Assembly: GCA_022577435.1 (NCBI GenBank)
Contig: JAKOON010000008.1
Span: forward strand, 2,175,501-2,239,500
Length of the DNA stretch: 64,000 nt
Direction: 5' to 3'
DNA from: Embiotoca jacksoni
Lineage: Eukaryota > Chordata > Actinopteri > Embiotocidae
Position numbers and translations under genes: made by a program. The notes under the pieces are model-generated. The model had not been told where the DNA came from and made no database searches. It saw nothing but the letters and a program-made list of their open reading frames with translations. Positions 26,385-41,477 of this stretch are shown here, in pieces; positions within the stretch are counted from its first letter, which is position 1, and every line of letters begins with the position of its first letter.

Positions 26385-26429
26385 AGTGTGTGTGTGTGTG
26401 TGTGTGAGTGTGAGTGAGTGTGTGAGTGC
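26281..26429. repeat. Compound TG microsatellite with CG and AG variants
   Basis: About 150 bp of TG broken by two TGCG units and, at the 3' side, by several TGAG units. Confidence 0.97.
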
Positions 26430-29400
26430 ATTTGTAGGCTTTTCTGGGATACTTGTCACCTGCCATTTGCCCAGTTAGTCCCCTTTTCTTTGTGCTTTGT
26501 GAGACTGCTCTCACCACCATCCCTATCCAGCTAATTGTAAACTCAGCATCTCTTTGTTTCACACTGGGACATTTTAAAATCTATAAAAGAAAAAAAAAGG
26601 TAAAGTCAGATATTTCCTCAGCTAACACATATGGTGTTCTGCAGTTGAAAAAAAAAACAAACAAAAAAAAACAAGAAACTAAACAAAACGTACACACAGG
26701 CGCAGTCACAGATGCTCGATATCACATACAAATGTGTATTACTAATTCATCAAATGTTATTTATTATCTAATGTACCTCTGAATTATGCATGTAACACCA
26801 TCAGTCATCTGGTCCAGATACAGTAATAGGAGCCCTTTAGAGCCCCCTGGGGCATTATTGTCTTCTTGAGATTTCAGGCAGGCATGCAGGCATGCACACA
26901 CTTCACACGCGTACGCTTGTCTACCTCATGCATGCATGCAGATGCACACATGCACAAGTGCACTAAGACACATATAGCCTCTCTGTTTTGACATAAAGCC
27001 ACAGTGCAGACGTGAAGACGCTGCTGTTCAGGTGTAATTTGTCCCTTCTCCCCTGTGTAGCCTGCAGAGACGCACTCCTCTCTCGCTCTCTCTCTCATGC
27101 ACAGACTTTTTTTTTTTTTCTCCTTCGCTGTACTTCACCCTCCCTCGCGCTCCCTCCCTTTTGCTCACCATCACTCTCCTTTGCTAAGCTAATGCTCTCT
27201 CTCACTCTTCCCTTGAGGCTAGAGGGAGAACAAAAAAGTAGCTGGCTTCTAGGTAATGAAGCCCTTCAATGTGATCTGCATAAGATTGCCTCCCTTGCTG
27301 GCCGAGCTGCCTTGCCCCAATGAATAGCAAAAGACTCTCAATGAGACGAAGGACAAAAAGCTGCCTTCTCCTTAGCCACAGTTTCATCTCTCAAACAAAG
27401 TCGCCTTCTTTTTTTTTTTTTTTTTTTGCTGTGACCATGACGTAGAAAGAGAAGAAACATGAAAAGGACAGAGATAAATAACAAACAAAGTTCATGAAAG
27501 GAAAGGTAAACGAGAGAGAGTGTATGTGTTTATTCATACGTGCGCATGTGTGTGTGCCTGTTTTTGTAATGAGGAGCAGGATGCGAATATTCAAGGCTGC
27601 CACAAATGCCACCCTCTGTGTTGTCGCACTGAGTGGATGTGATTAAATGAATTTCATGCAACATGGTCAGCAGCAGTACAACGGGACATGAGGAAATCAA
27701 AGGTTAAAAATGAAATTTGTTTGGCTGAATGCAGTTTTTTAATATTCATAAGGCTGCGTTGTTAGAATTAATACATGAAAAAAAGCTTTTTGTCACACAC
27801 ACCGAGCTTGTCACGTCCCCAGCTTTCTGTCCTGTTCAATTAAGCTGCAATGATTGTAATGAAAGTTTGCGCAGCTTTGAAGTGCATGTAAAACTCATCT
27901 TTCGCTGTCATGCTGTCACACACTGCTGATCATTCTATCAAGGTCAGTTAATCAATCTGAGAGTGAAAACAAGGACACGGAAGCCTCACTTCAGCAGTGC
28001 TGCAGGGGAGGAGAGTGGCTGATTCAGTTCAGCGTGTCATCTCCAGATACTGTAATGCCTTCTAATGACCACTGGTGGGCAGAGGGGCAGACTGCGCGAA
28101 ATGTACGTGAATGGATGAATGGATGAATATTTGTAGTATGGTATTGCACGTACATGTGCTTCTACAAGCAAACAATTCCCCAGTTTCATTCTCTCAGTGG
28201 TAATTATGTGTGGCTTTTCAAGTTTAGCTCATTTTGCCCAACCAACAGTTCAAAATGATATTTAAAAATGTTACCTGGTTTTCTAAAAAAAATAATCATA
28301 TCCAGCATTGTTTGCAATTTTCTAACATTTTATTAAACCGAATGACTCATAGTTTAAGGTATTATTTGAGAGTATACACAGCTGATGGACCAATAATTAA
28401 ATTAAATGGTAGTTGCAGCCTCAGTTGTGACCATCGATTTTTTTAATCTGGTCAAAATGGGTGTACCAGCCTCGGTTATGTACTGGTCTTGAATTTGAAT
28501 TGGCATTGTTCTGATCAGTCATTTACAGCAGTATTAGAAACAGCTTGTGTTCAGCGAAAGACCAATTCATCCTTGGAATGGAACGTTTATTACGAGGAGC
28601 ACTTCTTATTAAAGACTACTGCAGCCACGTAGCACTGCATTGCCATGAAGTTTGGGAATTTAAAGTGGGAGATTAAAAAAAATATGAAAATCAATAGGGA
28701 GGCTGAGACGTGCTAATCTTTGCTTAAACGAAAAAACATACCTTGGATCCCTACAATTCCCACAATGCAACTCAACACAGTCTTTGGTTACACCAATAGA
28801 TTCTAGCTTTACAAAACTCCGGTGACACAGTAGATGTTATGCCCCTGTTTTCACCAGTACGTTGTGAACATTATAACTAACAACATTATGGTTTAGTATT
28901 TTATTTAAATAGCCTTAATTCTTCACCTCCAGCTGTCAGAAATCACATCCTGTGTGTGGATGAGCCACAGACTTCTGAAATCAGCCTCTGGTTAGCTACC
29001 CTCATGCAGAGTTGGAGGAAAGAATGGGGACGAGTGTCCGGGGGTACTTGTTGGAGCATGATGCCTCCATCAGTCTTTAATTCAACTTGAAATGATTTGA
29101 CCTATTTTATGTAACTATTTGTGTTTGTTTGTGTACTGTAAAGCATTTTTCACATGTTTGTTTGTTTGTTATAAAGCAACACACGTGTACCACAAAGTAC
29201 GCTGTGGCATAATCTTGAAAATGTTTGTTCTTTATACAATATTCAACCATTTGTGGCCACAAACATTGAACCGTTTTGTCCCCGTGGCCATGGCAGCATG
29301 TAGGATATCCACATTTAACTCTTTACTGCATGTTAATATGTAATATAATAGAAATGGCACATATTATGATTACTGCTTCACTGCCATGAAGAGTGGACTT

Positions 29401-30779
29401 TTCAACATGTAGATATATATTATAAAAATAGAAGAGAGATGAATAGAACGTGGCGTTAAGCCCCGCAGTATTCCTTTCAAATGTACACCCAAAAAACACC
29501 TCAAAATGTATTCAGTTACAGCTGCTAACTGTAAGGCCAAAATGAACAAGCTTGGACTCTATGGATAAGAGGCACTCGGCAGAATTTTGAAATACAATAA
29601 GTCCCTCCATCCTCATCATCAGGTCAGAGTGGAATTTGAAAAACACCAGCCAAAAAATGTCATTTTTTGTCAGCCTAAAAAAAACCCAGTAAATTGGAGA
29701 GTAAATAACAGTTAGAGTTTATTGCTTAAAGGTTCAACTTCTGAGAAAAAACCTGTCCCGATGTAAACCCAAGTTATCACAGATGACGGAGAAAGGTCAT
29801 TTGACAATGGAATTGGCATTTCCCAGCATGTCTTCTTTCTTGGTAACTTTTGAGAATAAAGCAATCAAACTAAAAGGCTCTAAGTGATGGGTGGAATTAA
29901 TAGTCTAATCATCTTTAATAAAACATGTAGTTTTGGAAAAATTCCAATATCGAAAAATAAAGATACATAAAAAGGCAATGACTTAAAACCATAAGTGTTA
30001 TACACAGGGTGGAAAGAGGGTGTATATATTATAATGCAAGGCATAGCACTTTTGTAGTTGAATTGCTTTTGTAGGTCATTTCATAATTATACATTCTTGC
30101 ACAGACCCTGAGAATGTCTCAGCCTGGTTACACTATACCTGCTGTTCTTTTGATGGCATCTTCACTGAATGTGCTACGTTTAGTAACCTTTGAAACACTG
30201 CGCTGGCTGGGTTTTTATAACAGATCAGGTCCGGTCTGGTACACGCACCTCCAGGGTGGGAAGGGTTAAGTGACTGATTTGGCTCAGCAAGGGTTAACTC
30301 AACAGGCGTAGTCGACAAAAGCAGAACTCATGTGTCATACGTGCATGTGAGATGTATGAAGTTTGCAGTGAACGCCAGCAGCTGCCTTCATTAGGCCGGG
30401 TTCATATCACGTCTTACTAGTGTAGCTCAGCTGAAACAGTCATTGTCTCACTCAGTCAGTCTTACACTTGCTCACTAATTGCCTACCGGCCTCCTGTTCT
30501 ACAGAGAACACTGAGCTGGGACCAGTCGCTGCACTTTCTCTCTGCTATAATGTACAATGGATTCGTCTTTACAATGCTAGATAACTTGTTAATGTTGTTT
30601 TTGATGTTCCTTAATTATTCATGCATTGTTGATTTGTGTTTATTTATACACAGCTCTGTAATTTAGCATTAGTCGTTTACTTCTGGGGGAATTCATTTCA
30701 GATATTTTATGGACATGCATTTTCTGTTGGTGAATTTGAACTTCCATTTCAAAGGTTTGTGGAAGTCATCTAACTTTGC

Positions 30780-30782
<3 letters not shown>

Positions 30783-30876
<94 letters not shown>
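30783..30876. repeat. (TG)n microsatellite, cluster member 1
   Basis: About 94 bp of pure TG. Confidence 0.98.
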
Positions 30877-30878
<2 letters not shown>

Positions 30879-31283
30879 TTATCAGCTGCGCTACATATCA
30901 GCCAGAAGTGACAAGGGACTGTTTGAAGTCATGCTGGTGAGTGGGAGGTCCTCTCTGCATCAGCGCTATAGCAGGCAAAGTGAGGAGGGCTCTAGTTCGC
31001 ACCTCCGACTTGGCAAATGCTTACTCATATCTGCTAAGATGCCAGGAAGCTTTCTCATATGCATCCTTCAGTACACAGCCGTGGCTCACCTATTAATTAT
31101 TCACGAAGCAAGTTGTGGATATTTAATGTCGTGTTGTTGGGCCTTTCTCTTGCTCTGCATTCATCCCTCTTTGCTCCTTTGCGTTTATTTCCTGCTGGAT
31201 CTAGTATTGTGTGCGTCACTCCCACTTACACTGGCTTTTTTTCAAAAATAGCAGGAACTTTTGCTCTCTGGCACTGCGGCCAA

Positions 31284-31285
<2 letters not shown>

Positions 31286-31374
<89 letters not shown>
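31286..31374. repeat. (TG)n microsatellite, cluster member 2
   Basis: About 89 bp of pure TG, 410 bp after member 1. Confidence 0.98.
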
Positions 31375-31378
<4 letters not shown>

Positions 31379-31724
31379 TTGGAGTCTGTGCACTCATGTC
31401 ATGCTTCAGGTGATTTTACAGTGTTGAGCAGCATGAACAGGATCCTCGTACTCCCATCCCTCCATGTCTGCATTATTAATTGTCTGAGGTACCAACCATA
31501 GCTATTTGGACCCTGCAGGCACCCTGCACTCAGTGCCTAAAATTAAAAGCAGCAATTGCCTCCCAATGAAAGCCATAATAACACTCTTTAAAGTTGCATT
31601 TTGCTCCTACAAAAGAGCATAGACTTAATTCAACTACAAGAGAAATAAAGCAAAGAAGGCATAACGAGAGACAAAACAGGGGCTTAACAAATATCTTTAT
31701 TAGCTGTTATTGTGTGTTGTTTTA

Positions 31725-31830
<106 letters not shown>

Positions 31831-32548
31831 TACATCTCAAAGTGGCTCCAGCCAAGATTCATGTGGCACAGTGTAGCTGGTAGTGGAGAGGGATCGGTCA
31901 ATGCAACATAGATGGGGGTGGAACACATTCATCAAGGTGGCAGAGATTTGAGACTGGAGAGGCCCATCCAATCACCGGCAGAGAATAAAGGGGAGAGGCA
32001 TAAAAAGTCTGTACAGCAAGGTCATTTGAAAAAGAAGCTGATAAGACGAAAGGATCAAATCTCCAGTGCGGACAAGGCCCTCCTCTTGATGTCTGTCCCC
32101 ATTAACTAAAGCCCTCGCCTGGCTCGTACAGTCGCTGCCACGCCTCAGCTGTCTGATACAATGAAGGCTAAGTTAAAAAAAAAGAAAAAAAAAAAAAAAA
32201 GAAGAAGGAAGACTCGTCTGCCATGTTTTTACTGCTTTCATTTTGTCATCAAAATGTATGAATCCAGTTGCAGTTTTTTTTATATTTTTTATTATTTCCT
32301 CCTCAGGAATGACTTAAAATGTTGTGTTTTTATTGTGTTTTATTGCGCATCGGTACTACATTGCGGTCTTGTTACCGTGTGTTTTACCCTCCTGTCTTGC
32401 TGTCGTGCAGGCGGCTGATTTGTAGCATCACTCAGCCCTTCTTGTGCGCTGGCTGTTTGCGTATTGGAGCATTGGCGGCTGTATTGCTCTCAACGCTGCA
32501 GTATGGATTTAGTCAGTTTGTGGTTTTACCACAGTCACAGTCTGGCAT

Positions 32549-32659
<111 letters not shown>

Positions 32660-35600
32660 CAATCCTACAGCAGGTTTGCTATGTCACACTGGGGGCTGCT
32701 GTGTAATTGGGTGAATCTGCTCTCCAGCACGCTACAGAGATAGCCCTTTAAAATTTCACTTCACTTCTGGGAGTGTAAACAAACCTTGGGATTACTAGGG
32801 GCGTAAATCCACATTCCTGCATTTCTGTCGCTCACCTGTTCTGTCATTTTCACCTTTTTTTTTTTTGTTTGCCTCCTTCTGAGAGTTTATGAGTGTGTTA
32901 GGCGTTTGCTCAGTGTGCGCTGGGGTGTGTTTGTGCATCTGTCTGTCTTCCCATGATTTGAGACTGTCAGCATGTTAACAAGTACATGAATATGTGTCTA
33001 TTTTCATTATGGACATTCCTTCAGTGTGTGTTGGTAGGTGTGTTTTAGCATGTCTGTGTTGCGGGTGCTTTATGTGGCAGCGTGTGGCTTTCTGTCTGTG
33101 TGTTCTCTGTGATGGATTGCTTGTGAGACGGCAGCATAGCACCGCTCTCACCGGCTGACGGAGGCATTAAGTCACCAGTCACGTAGACGTAATACGTTTC
33201 AGCATTCCTCTGGGAAAGCGCTTTAACCCTTCTCCCTCCAGGACGGCTGTCAGATGACAGCGTGTATTACTTACAAGGGGGCTCGCCTCTAAAACCCGCA
33301 GTATGGCTGGATTCAATTGAGTTCAGTGTCTTAATGCAGTTGTGTGGGAGGTGGAGGACCTCTGTCAAACGTTACTTTTAGATGGGCCAATTGCTGGAGC
33401 TACAGCCTACAGGCTGTGTGCTACCACCGTCGCTGAGAGGCTTGAGTTTTTATTTTTTCATTTTTTTTTTATTTCACCTCTACAGGCTGTAAGAATAGAA
33501 AATATGTAATCGACTGAGAACATCTTCTTGTACTGCAGCAGCCTGGGGGAGTCGTTGCTGAGGGAGGGATTTCAGTGCTTCCCTCCAACTCTGTCCTTTG
33601 TTTTTTAAAGCAACATCATCCTCACTGCTGCTGCTGTCCCCCGAATAAGAAAATAACACGCTCCGAAAGAACCTTCACACTGGCACCTAAGGCTAATCGA
33701 CTTCTTCCCTCACACATGTATAACCTCAGTGTATAGATTTGTTAGGGACAGTAGATCATTATACTGCTCAGGTTTGCATGGACTTTCAGTTTTTGAGTCA
33801 CAATACTTTATAATGCACTCATCTATGTAAAACTTTACTGAACTTTTTAAATTGTATTTTTCCCCAAATAAAAAACTGAAAACAAAAGTAACAAAAATAA
33901 ACAGCAATGACAACACAGCCGTGCAGCCGAATACATAAATGCGAATATATGTACATAAAAGGCTAAACCTACGCACAGGCACACACACGCAAGCACGTAC
34001 ATATACCTGTACAATTACTGTAACAATGTGATGCTCGGCAACATTCAAACAAAACAAGAGAGTAGAGATGAGGTAGATTACAAGGAGTTTGGGGTGGAGG
34101 TGGGAGTCGTCTGAAAGTGTGGATGTTTGATCCACGCATGTGTGTAACGCCATCGAGTGTAAGAGTGAGCCAGGCTACGAATGGGTTGGAGTCATGGTGA
34201 ATGTGACTTCCAGTTCATGAGCATGGTTTTCTTGGTGATGATTGCGGTTACAGAGGGTATTCTGCTGGTTGTTTTGTTGAACGTGATGTTGGAAATGTCT
34301 CCCAGCAAGCACAGTAGACAGAGTTTCCATGTTCAGTGTAAGTTTAGTCATTTTGTCCTGACTTGCGTTCAATTTTTGTCATATCTGGTCACCTACTTTG
34401 TCATGTTTCTCAGATTACCTTGTGTTTTTTTTAATCATGCTATTAGTCAAATCCAGTGTTAAGGTTTATTAATGAGTCATATCCCAAAAAGCAACCCTTT
34501 AGGTTTCCTCACCATCTGACTGATAGTAGCCTTGTAAGAATATATAAAACAAACCACCAACCCTCATCAAACTCACATTCAAATTTTGCTAAATTCTGGT
34601 CATTATAACCAACCATCAACTGCTTCAAACAAGTGGTGAAAGAAAGGGAAAAAAAACAAAAAAACTCAAATACAGAAGCTTTTTTCTGGAAAATAACCCT
34701 AACTGTTCAAACTCTTGTCAGAATAACTATTTTGTGTTTACAGGTTTGAAAAACTCATTGTAAGAAACTTGCGTGAAAATGTGTTTTCAGGGCCTTTAAA
34801 AAGATTCACAAGCTACAAAAAATTAACTGACTGAATTTACTGTGGCAAAAATAGTTCTTTGTTGCTTTCCTTCCATTAGATAATGTTCCTCTCATTGAAT
34901 CGGCAAAGCTTCCTCCTGTCTGCACAGTGCTGCCTGTTTCTCTGTCTCTGGCTTTCAAGGGAAGATTGCTGAGTTATTCTGCAGTTCTTTTTTTCTCCTC
35001 ACTGATGTGGCCTGATGGTTGGTGGACATTCGCTGTTAATGTACTGTGAGGAGCTCAGACTTGCTAGATCGCCTGGGAGACGACAGTTTGTGGTAAACAA
35101 GTATCCTCGAACAGGATGTGTAGACGGGGAGTCAGCCAACATGTAACCTTTCTGAGTAAGTATTCCAAGTTACGTAGTTAAGTCGACATCAACACCTGCG
35201 TTACATGTGTTCTTGTGACTCGTCACATCAGATTTGGTCAAATTCAGGAATTTGAATTTGAGACCCTTGAAATACTTTAGAAAGTCTACAGCAACACATC
35301 TATGAGCCAGGCAAGGTGCTACGAGGGGGATTCACATGTCAAGAGAAGCGGAACATCACCATCCAAGATTGGGGGAAAAAAAGGGGTCTAGACCATAACC
35401 AGGTGGGTTTTCTTTGACAGTCACGAGTTTGTGCACCCTGAATTTGTCCCCGAGACTATCCTCACTGGGTTCTATTGTGATATCATGGGGCATCTGCATC
35501 TCGGTATCATGGCATAGACACGCCCTTCCCTTACAGCAAAATGTGTAACTGTCACGCCTAGACATCGGCAACCATAGCTATCTCACGTTTTGTTGTATAT

Positions 35601-38600
35601 GAGGGAAAAATATGGGTGCCAACCACCTGAACTGTGACGTAATAGTACTTTGATTCTCCTACACCTGCTCACAGTGCCTTAAAACGGTCAATTCCTCAAC
35701 CACAATAACACAATCGTTCCTACCCACCGTTCTAAATTGCCTTTCGTACATACAGATACATAATCCGGGTGAGTTTTTCCATCGTGGTTTTTCTGCGGCA
35801 GATGTAAAAATAGACTTTGTCCACCTTCCTTTTTGTCAGTGTTCACAATCTCACACAGAATATCTATGATAACACATTGTATTGTATGCAGTGTAATGTA
35901 TTTCTTCTAATTTATATGTGAATGTTAATCCTATTCTGTTGCCTACAGTTTTGCATGTGGTAATATGTACAGTAGTACAGTGCAGCACTCATACAAACAC
36001 ACAGAAATACTGTACATCCACACACATAGCTCAGCTGGAACAGTATTGGCATACAAGCCTCGTTAAGGGCATTTTGGCAACAGTGTGTACATAAGTAATT
36101 CATTTCTGGTATTAAGTAATAACTTTGATCTCTGGTTTCTACAGTATGAAACTAGTGCTGATGTGGTGCTTTAAACATATTAACCGCAACTTCATTTCCC
36201 ACCGCAGTTTTACATTATGCTGAAACTTGTTTTTCTTTTTTCCTTTTTTTCCTTTTTTTTTATTAAGGGAGCATAATTCACATTAAACACCCTCGCCCCT
36301 GTGGCAGAGTTCTCAAATTAAGCAACATTTTGTTCATTTACCCATGATAAAGTTGTTCATTAGACAATATACTTTGCCTTATTCTTTGTTATTACCTTGC
36401 CATTGTAAATGCCTTGGGAGCAATTAAACATGTGAAGTGCCCAATTTTCCGTCCTCCACTTCCAGTCCTGAACTCTATCTGCATGCTGCACACATTTCCT
36501 ATGAACTAATTAAAGTGAATCAATGATACAACCCTTTAAAATGGTGGCATATGTCACGGCCATCAGTAGGGAACAAAGGACCCTCTTAATTATTTTGTTC
36601 CTGCCGTTCCTGTAACTGGCTTGTCAAGGCAGCAGAGTCAGTAACCATCTCCTTGAAAAGGGGATGTCATATACACACAAAGACATGTACTGTACACACA
36701 CACACGTAGACAAGCATACAAACACATACACAAACAGTGTCCCCAGTTTCTCTGTGACGGCTCCCTCTCTGTCCTATAAAAGACTAGTAATTGTACTACA
36801 ACAATGACAATGTAAGTGCTTAAGTGTGACGGTCCCCTTACTCTTCAAAAGTGCAGTATCCCTTATCCATCATTGGCTCTGGGGAACAATTTCTTGGATG
36901 CTGACAACCATATCTTATCGTCAAGATATGTTTTTTCCTTGTTGCAAGCCTTCTCTGGCCCACGTTGTATTTGGTCTAATTTAAAAAAAAAAGTGTGTTA
37001 AAGCCTGATATAAACACATATACTCTGATCTTTTCAGCCTCCGCAGGAGGTTCCTCATTCATTTACCCCGTTCCTCGGCTGCATTCTGCAGCCTCGCTGA
37101 AACATGCAGTTTAGCATGAGCATCCTGTTATGAAGACTGATGGGCTGAGGGAGACCATGTATTTCCCTGCCTTGCAATTATTTACTCTGCCTCCCTGTAA
37201 TCTAAAATACTTACAACTTCCTTATATACATATACAGCATGATCGTGGAGGAGATTCACTACTGTTAGTCAGAGCCGAGGCTGTGGAGAAGCGGAAATGG
37301 TGACAAATGAAGGCGATGGCGTTTTGAGGCTGCGTTGGCAAATGACAAAAAAGTTCACACATGCCAGTTGTTTATGAGCGTGCTTATTTTGTTTAAGGGT
37401 TTTCCTTCATGTCCATTTGCAATGTTGCCACAAATGCTCATCTGCTGCCCAGGAATCTAAAACTGGCTTAGACTACTGAAGAAAAATCCACTGGCGGTGC
37501 TCCAAGTATGTCATCTTCTCCTCTGAGAGAATAGACGGACGGGGATGGATGGATGGATGAAAGGATGCCTCGACACGCTTGTTTTCTCCACCTCGTTACA
37601 ACCGTTTTCTGTGTTATCAAGAGCTTTGGCCCGCCACACTACAGCACAGCACTACACTTTGTGTTTGACAATACTCTGCCTCAAAGTGCTAATCGCCTCT
37701 TAATTCTTGTGTCATTCCCCATCCGTGCGCATGCATTTCAATCACATAGGTGGTACTGTCCAAAAATAGTGCTGGCAGCACGGCCTGGAGAGATGGGCTG
37801 TCAGTCTCCCTGTCTGATCATGAGCTATTATCCTCTCTGCCCACAGACAGGAGAGAGAGCTACACCAGTGTCTATGTGATCATGATCAATACATAATCAC
37901 TTTCCTGTCACCGCAATGGCGCTATCAGGGGACAGTCCAGCCCCACAGACCAGCCATTTTAGAAAAAGGGTTTGGCGCGCCATGTTTCTGACCTAGAAAG
38001 GCAGGAAGGGGGGGCGAGCGTTGGCTAAGTGAGGGCTGGACTCATTTAAACAGTCATTGCCGTGGGAGTATTACATTTTCAGTATGCTTGGATTCATTAC
38101 ATTATAGTTTGTGAGTGCTGTTGTAAGAAAAGTGACACTTATGAGACCCTAAAAATATTTACTGACCAAGACAGCCTTCTGCGTAATATAATATGACAGT
38201 GGGCTGCTATAGTAACACACAGTTAACTTCATTTATTACATGACTTTGTTGAACAATTGCTTTAATTATAGATGCAGTTTGAGCTTTGCAGTTTCCAATT
38301 AAATAGATTTCAGCACATGAATCATCACTCCAAAGTCAGGACAACTATTGTTGGTAGTAGTCAAATTGTTACTGACAGCAAGTGGGGAAACAATAAATGT
38401 CAGTACAATGTCAAATTTACCTTAGTTCGTGGAACATTATGAAACCAGTGAGAACAGATGATGAAGTGTTGGATTTAAGGTCAACACGGCATCACAAACA
38501 AACATTCAGAAAAGCATGTATGTCTACTACGGCAGGAATGCAGTGGCAATAACATCACATCCGTCACAGTTATGATGCATCCTAATTGCATGTTTCTTTA

Positions 38601-40012
38601 GCACTTACATGCTGATCAGGTCCACGATGATCTCATGCTTGTTTGTTATCAAGCTATTTGTAGTTTATCTCACGTCATGGCACTGCTACCTAGACTGTGA
38701 CCTTTTATGAGGTGTGTTTTATGAACAGAGAGAGCTGCATGTTTCATAATAGGCAGTTGAGGGTTTTTGAAAGAGTCTCCCAACACCACATCATTATAAC
38801 CAGTGTAAGATGCATTGATTGATTTTCTTTTTCGGCCACATGGGGGGCAGCACAATAAGCTCTAAATAAAGCAAGAAACAGGAAATCACCTGAACAAATA
38901 TGGCAAACAGTACACATCCACATAGAGTTCATATTCTCTCTCCTTATGGGTCCGCTTAGAATGAAATATCTGTCTGTTCAGCTGCTAAATGCTTTACTAT
39001 GTTCTCCATCTAATCATTAGCTGTGTCTGTGTGCTGTTTGATGTGCAGACAGTCCACAGTAGGGTTTAGCTTTTTCGCTGCATGCTGTTGTTTATTTAGA
39101 TTCAAGACTGTAACATTGGTTAGAACAGTCCTGACTATGCAACGAGATATCAGAGATGTAGAGATAGGCAACGTATTGTAGACGGTAGCTGCTAGCGTTG
39201 ATCTGCTCCAGTTTTAGCTGTTAACTGTTATTGTTTTTTGTTTACAGCAATTAGTTTGAGCTAACACGGTGACGTCGTATAAAAGCAACGTGCTTTGATA
39301 AAGAATTGATTAAAAATCGGTGAAGTTAATCAGCAACGAGCAACAAACCATCCCGGATTCCTTGCTGTTCTGCAGACTGCTCCCGCTCTGCCCTCCTCTC
39401 TTTTTATTCCTGTCTTCCTCCCTCTCTTTCGACCCCCCGCAGCGTAAAGCCAGTCAGACATAAACAGTATTGTTTTACCCGGGTAGGGCTCACAGCAGGT
39501 CACTGTTAGCCCCACGCCTCATGCAGCCCACAGCTCTCCCCATGCCTCAGTGATATCCCTTCTCTCCGGCTCAGTGCCTGCATACATATGAATGCCCCCT
39601 GTCTTCTACCCTTCACGCTTCTGAGCTGGTCCAAGCTGAGACGAGCTGAGAAGTTACACGGCTGCCATGCTTGTTGAACAGAAGGATGTGGAGGAGAGTA
39701 GCAGCATTCCAGTGCTCGTAAATGAACTGTAATGACACATTCTTTGGAGTGATTATAGGTATGATGGTACTCGAGCTGGGAGTGCTCCCCTGCGGTGCGC
39801 TTTGTTAAGTTGTACTGTGTATACTGAGGCGGAGTTCTGGGTAATGTGGGGGGAAAAAAAACATCTCATGTTGTTGTTAGATGAATTGGAAAATTGTACT
39901 GCTGCATATCTAAAAATTAGAACGAAGACTACATAATACTTTTGTGACATGCAGTGATTTACACTTTGCAAGGACACTTCATTGTGGAAAGGCCCATCGC
40001 ACTGTAACTCTG

Positions 40013-40272
40013 ACAATGGTGTATCAAGTGTCAGTGTCAGTCCACTAGAGGATACCGTGTCAGTGTCAATGTACGTGAAGTAATTTATGTAACATATGTT
40101 ATGTAAAATTATTTATTTTAACCCAAACTAGGATTTTTTTTTTTTCTGAACCTAACCAAGTAGTTTTCATGGCTAAACCTAGGGCACCTTACTTTTAATG
40201 TCTCGGTGAGGCAAAACGTGCCACCGACGGTACCCTCCAGACAGGTGTGTTACGGTGTGAATACCGGGTTGT
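40013..40272 (+). repeat. Dispersed repeat family, copy A
   Basis: This stretch aligns with 54951-55412 in the same orientation. Shared landmarks in order are a TCCACYAGRGGRTACCGTG block, GTCAGTKTCAA, a GTAAAATWATTT block, ACCTAA followed by GTGGCT/ATGGCT and AACCTARGGCAC, and finally CACCGAC with CGGTA. The ends have diverged strongly and there is no coding capacity. Copies of this kind are common in fish introns (recognition from memory); the family name is not known to me. Confidence 0.6.
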
Positions 40273-41446
40273 AATTTGACAAGAAAATACAGTGTTCTGC
40301 AATTTCATCATTTAGCAGCCTGTTTGATGCCACTATCTGGCCTATCTGGGAATATTACGGTATCATTTTTGCATTTTAGACACTTAATCATTGCCAATGT
40401 ATTTCCTGTACGTCAACTGAAATTTGATGTTTTAATGGTGGAGATACTGCTGACAAGTAAATCACAAATATATGTGGAAAAAAAAAAGCCCTATTTATAG
40501 ATTAAGCTGTAGAAAAGTGCAGCGTTTAATTTTCAGATTCATTTCCTTTCCTTGCCGCCCCCGCAGTGTACAGTAAGTGTCTGCAAATGAGCATCCCGTG
40601 ATGGCTTGGAGCGCCATCTTTATAACTCTCCGCTGTTTGATTATCCTTGCATTACTTCTAAGGAAATAAGCAGACTATACCGATGAAGCTGTGTTGCCGG
40701 ATAATGCGTTACAGAAATAAGCCGCAATGTCCTTCCCCAGCCATTGTGTGTCACACGGTGCTGCATCCCCCAATTTATCTCCTTTCTGGTTCAAGGAAGA
40801 TTCCTATTGATTTCCTATCACTGAGCCAGTGTACAGAGTAAATAGGAAGTGTGTGCCCTATTATTTCTGTCGGTTGATAAAACATAAGGCTAGACCCCCA
40901 CGTCTTTATTATGAGGCCCCTTTAGCCGCAGCATGCCCTTCAACCAAAAAAAAAAACAACGGCTGTAAATTAGATGCAAATGGTTCATATACTGTGATGA
41001 CATCTTTTGAACATGATATGTGTTTGAGTTGTTGGTGTGGTATTAAATCCTGTGAACTTCATGACATGATTAATGAGATTACACTTAGTGTGGGAAAACA
41101 GCCGTAAACGCAGGCTGTATTTTCATACATGCTTAATGCGTGTCACCCTGCGGGCCACTGCCCAAATCAACAGAGGGAGATTTGCTTTCCTGGGAGAAGG
41201 CTGTGTGCAATATTTCAGTGTCTGGGCATCTGCTAGACAGCGGGAGAAAAGTGAGACAAATCCATTTAGACAGGGAAATAGCATGATTGCACCTACTTCT
41301 ACATTTCTATCAGGACTGACCAGGAATGGTGTAACACTTTTTGAGGTAGAAAGGGTGCTGAAGCAGTAAAGTGCACAGGACATCAGTTTCATTCCAGTGA
41401 ACATCTTACAGTGTAGGCTTTCTACATGCTTAATTCCCTCCTGTGC

Positions 41447-41449
<3 letters not shown>

Positions 41450-41477
<28 letters not shown>
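41450..41477. repeat. T28 homopolymer
   Basis: Twenty-eight T in a row, ended by CCG. It could be the reverse of a retroposon poly-A tail, but no element is recognised next to it. Confidence 0.95.

Noticed and set aside
36020..36080. tRNA-like A-box (TAGCTCAGCTGG) suggesting a tRNA or tRNA-derived SINE
   Set aside because: No B-box and no cloverleaf could be found at the right distance.
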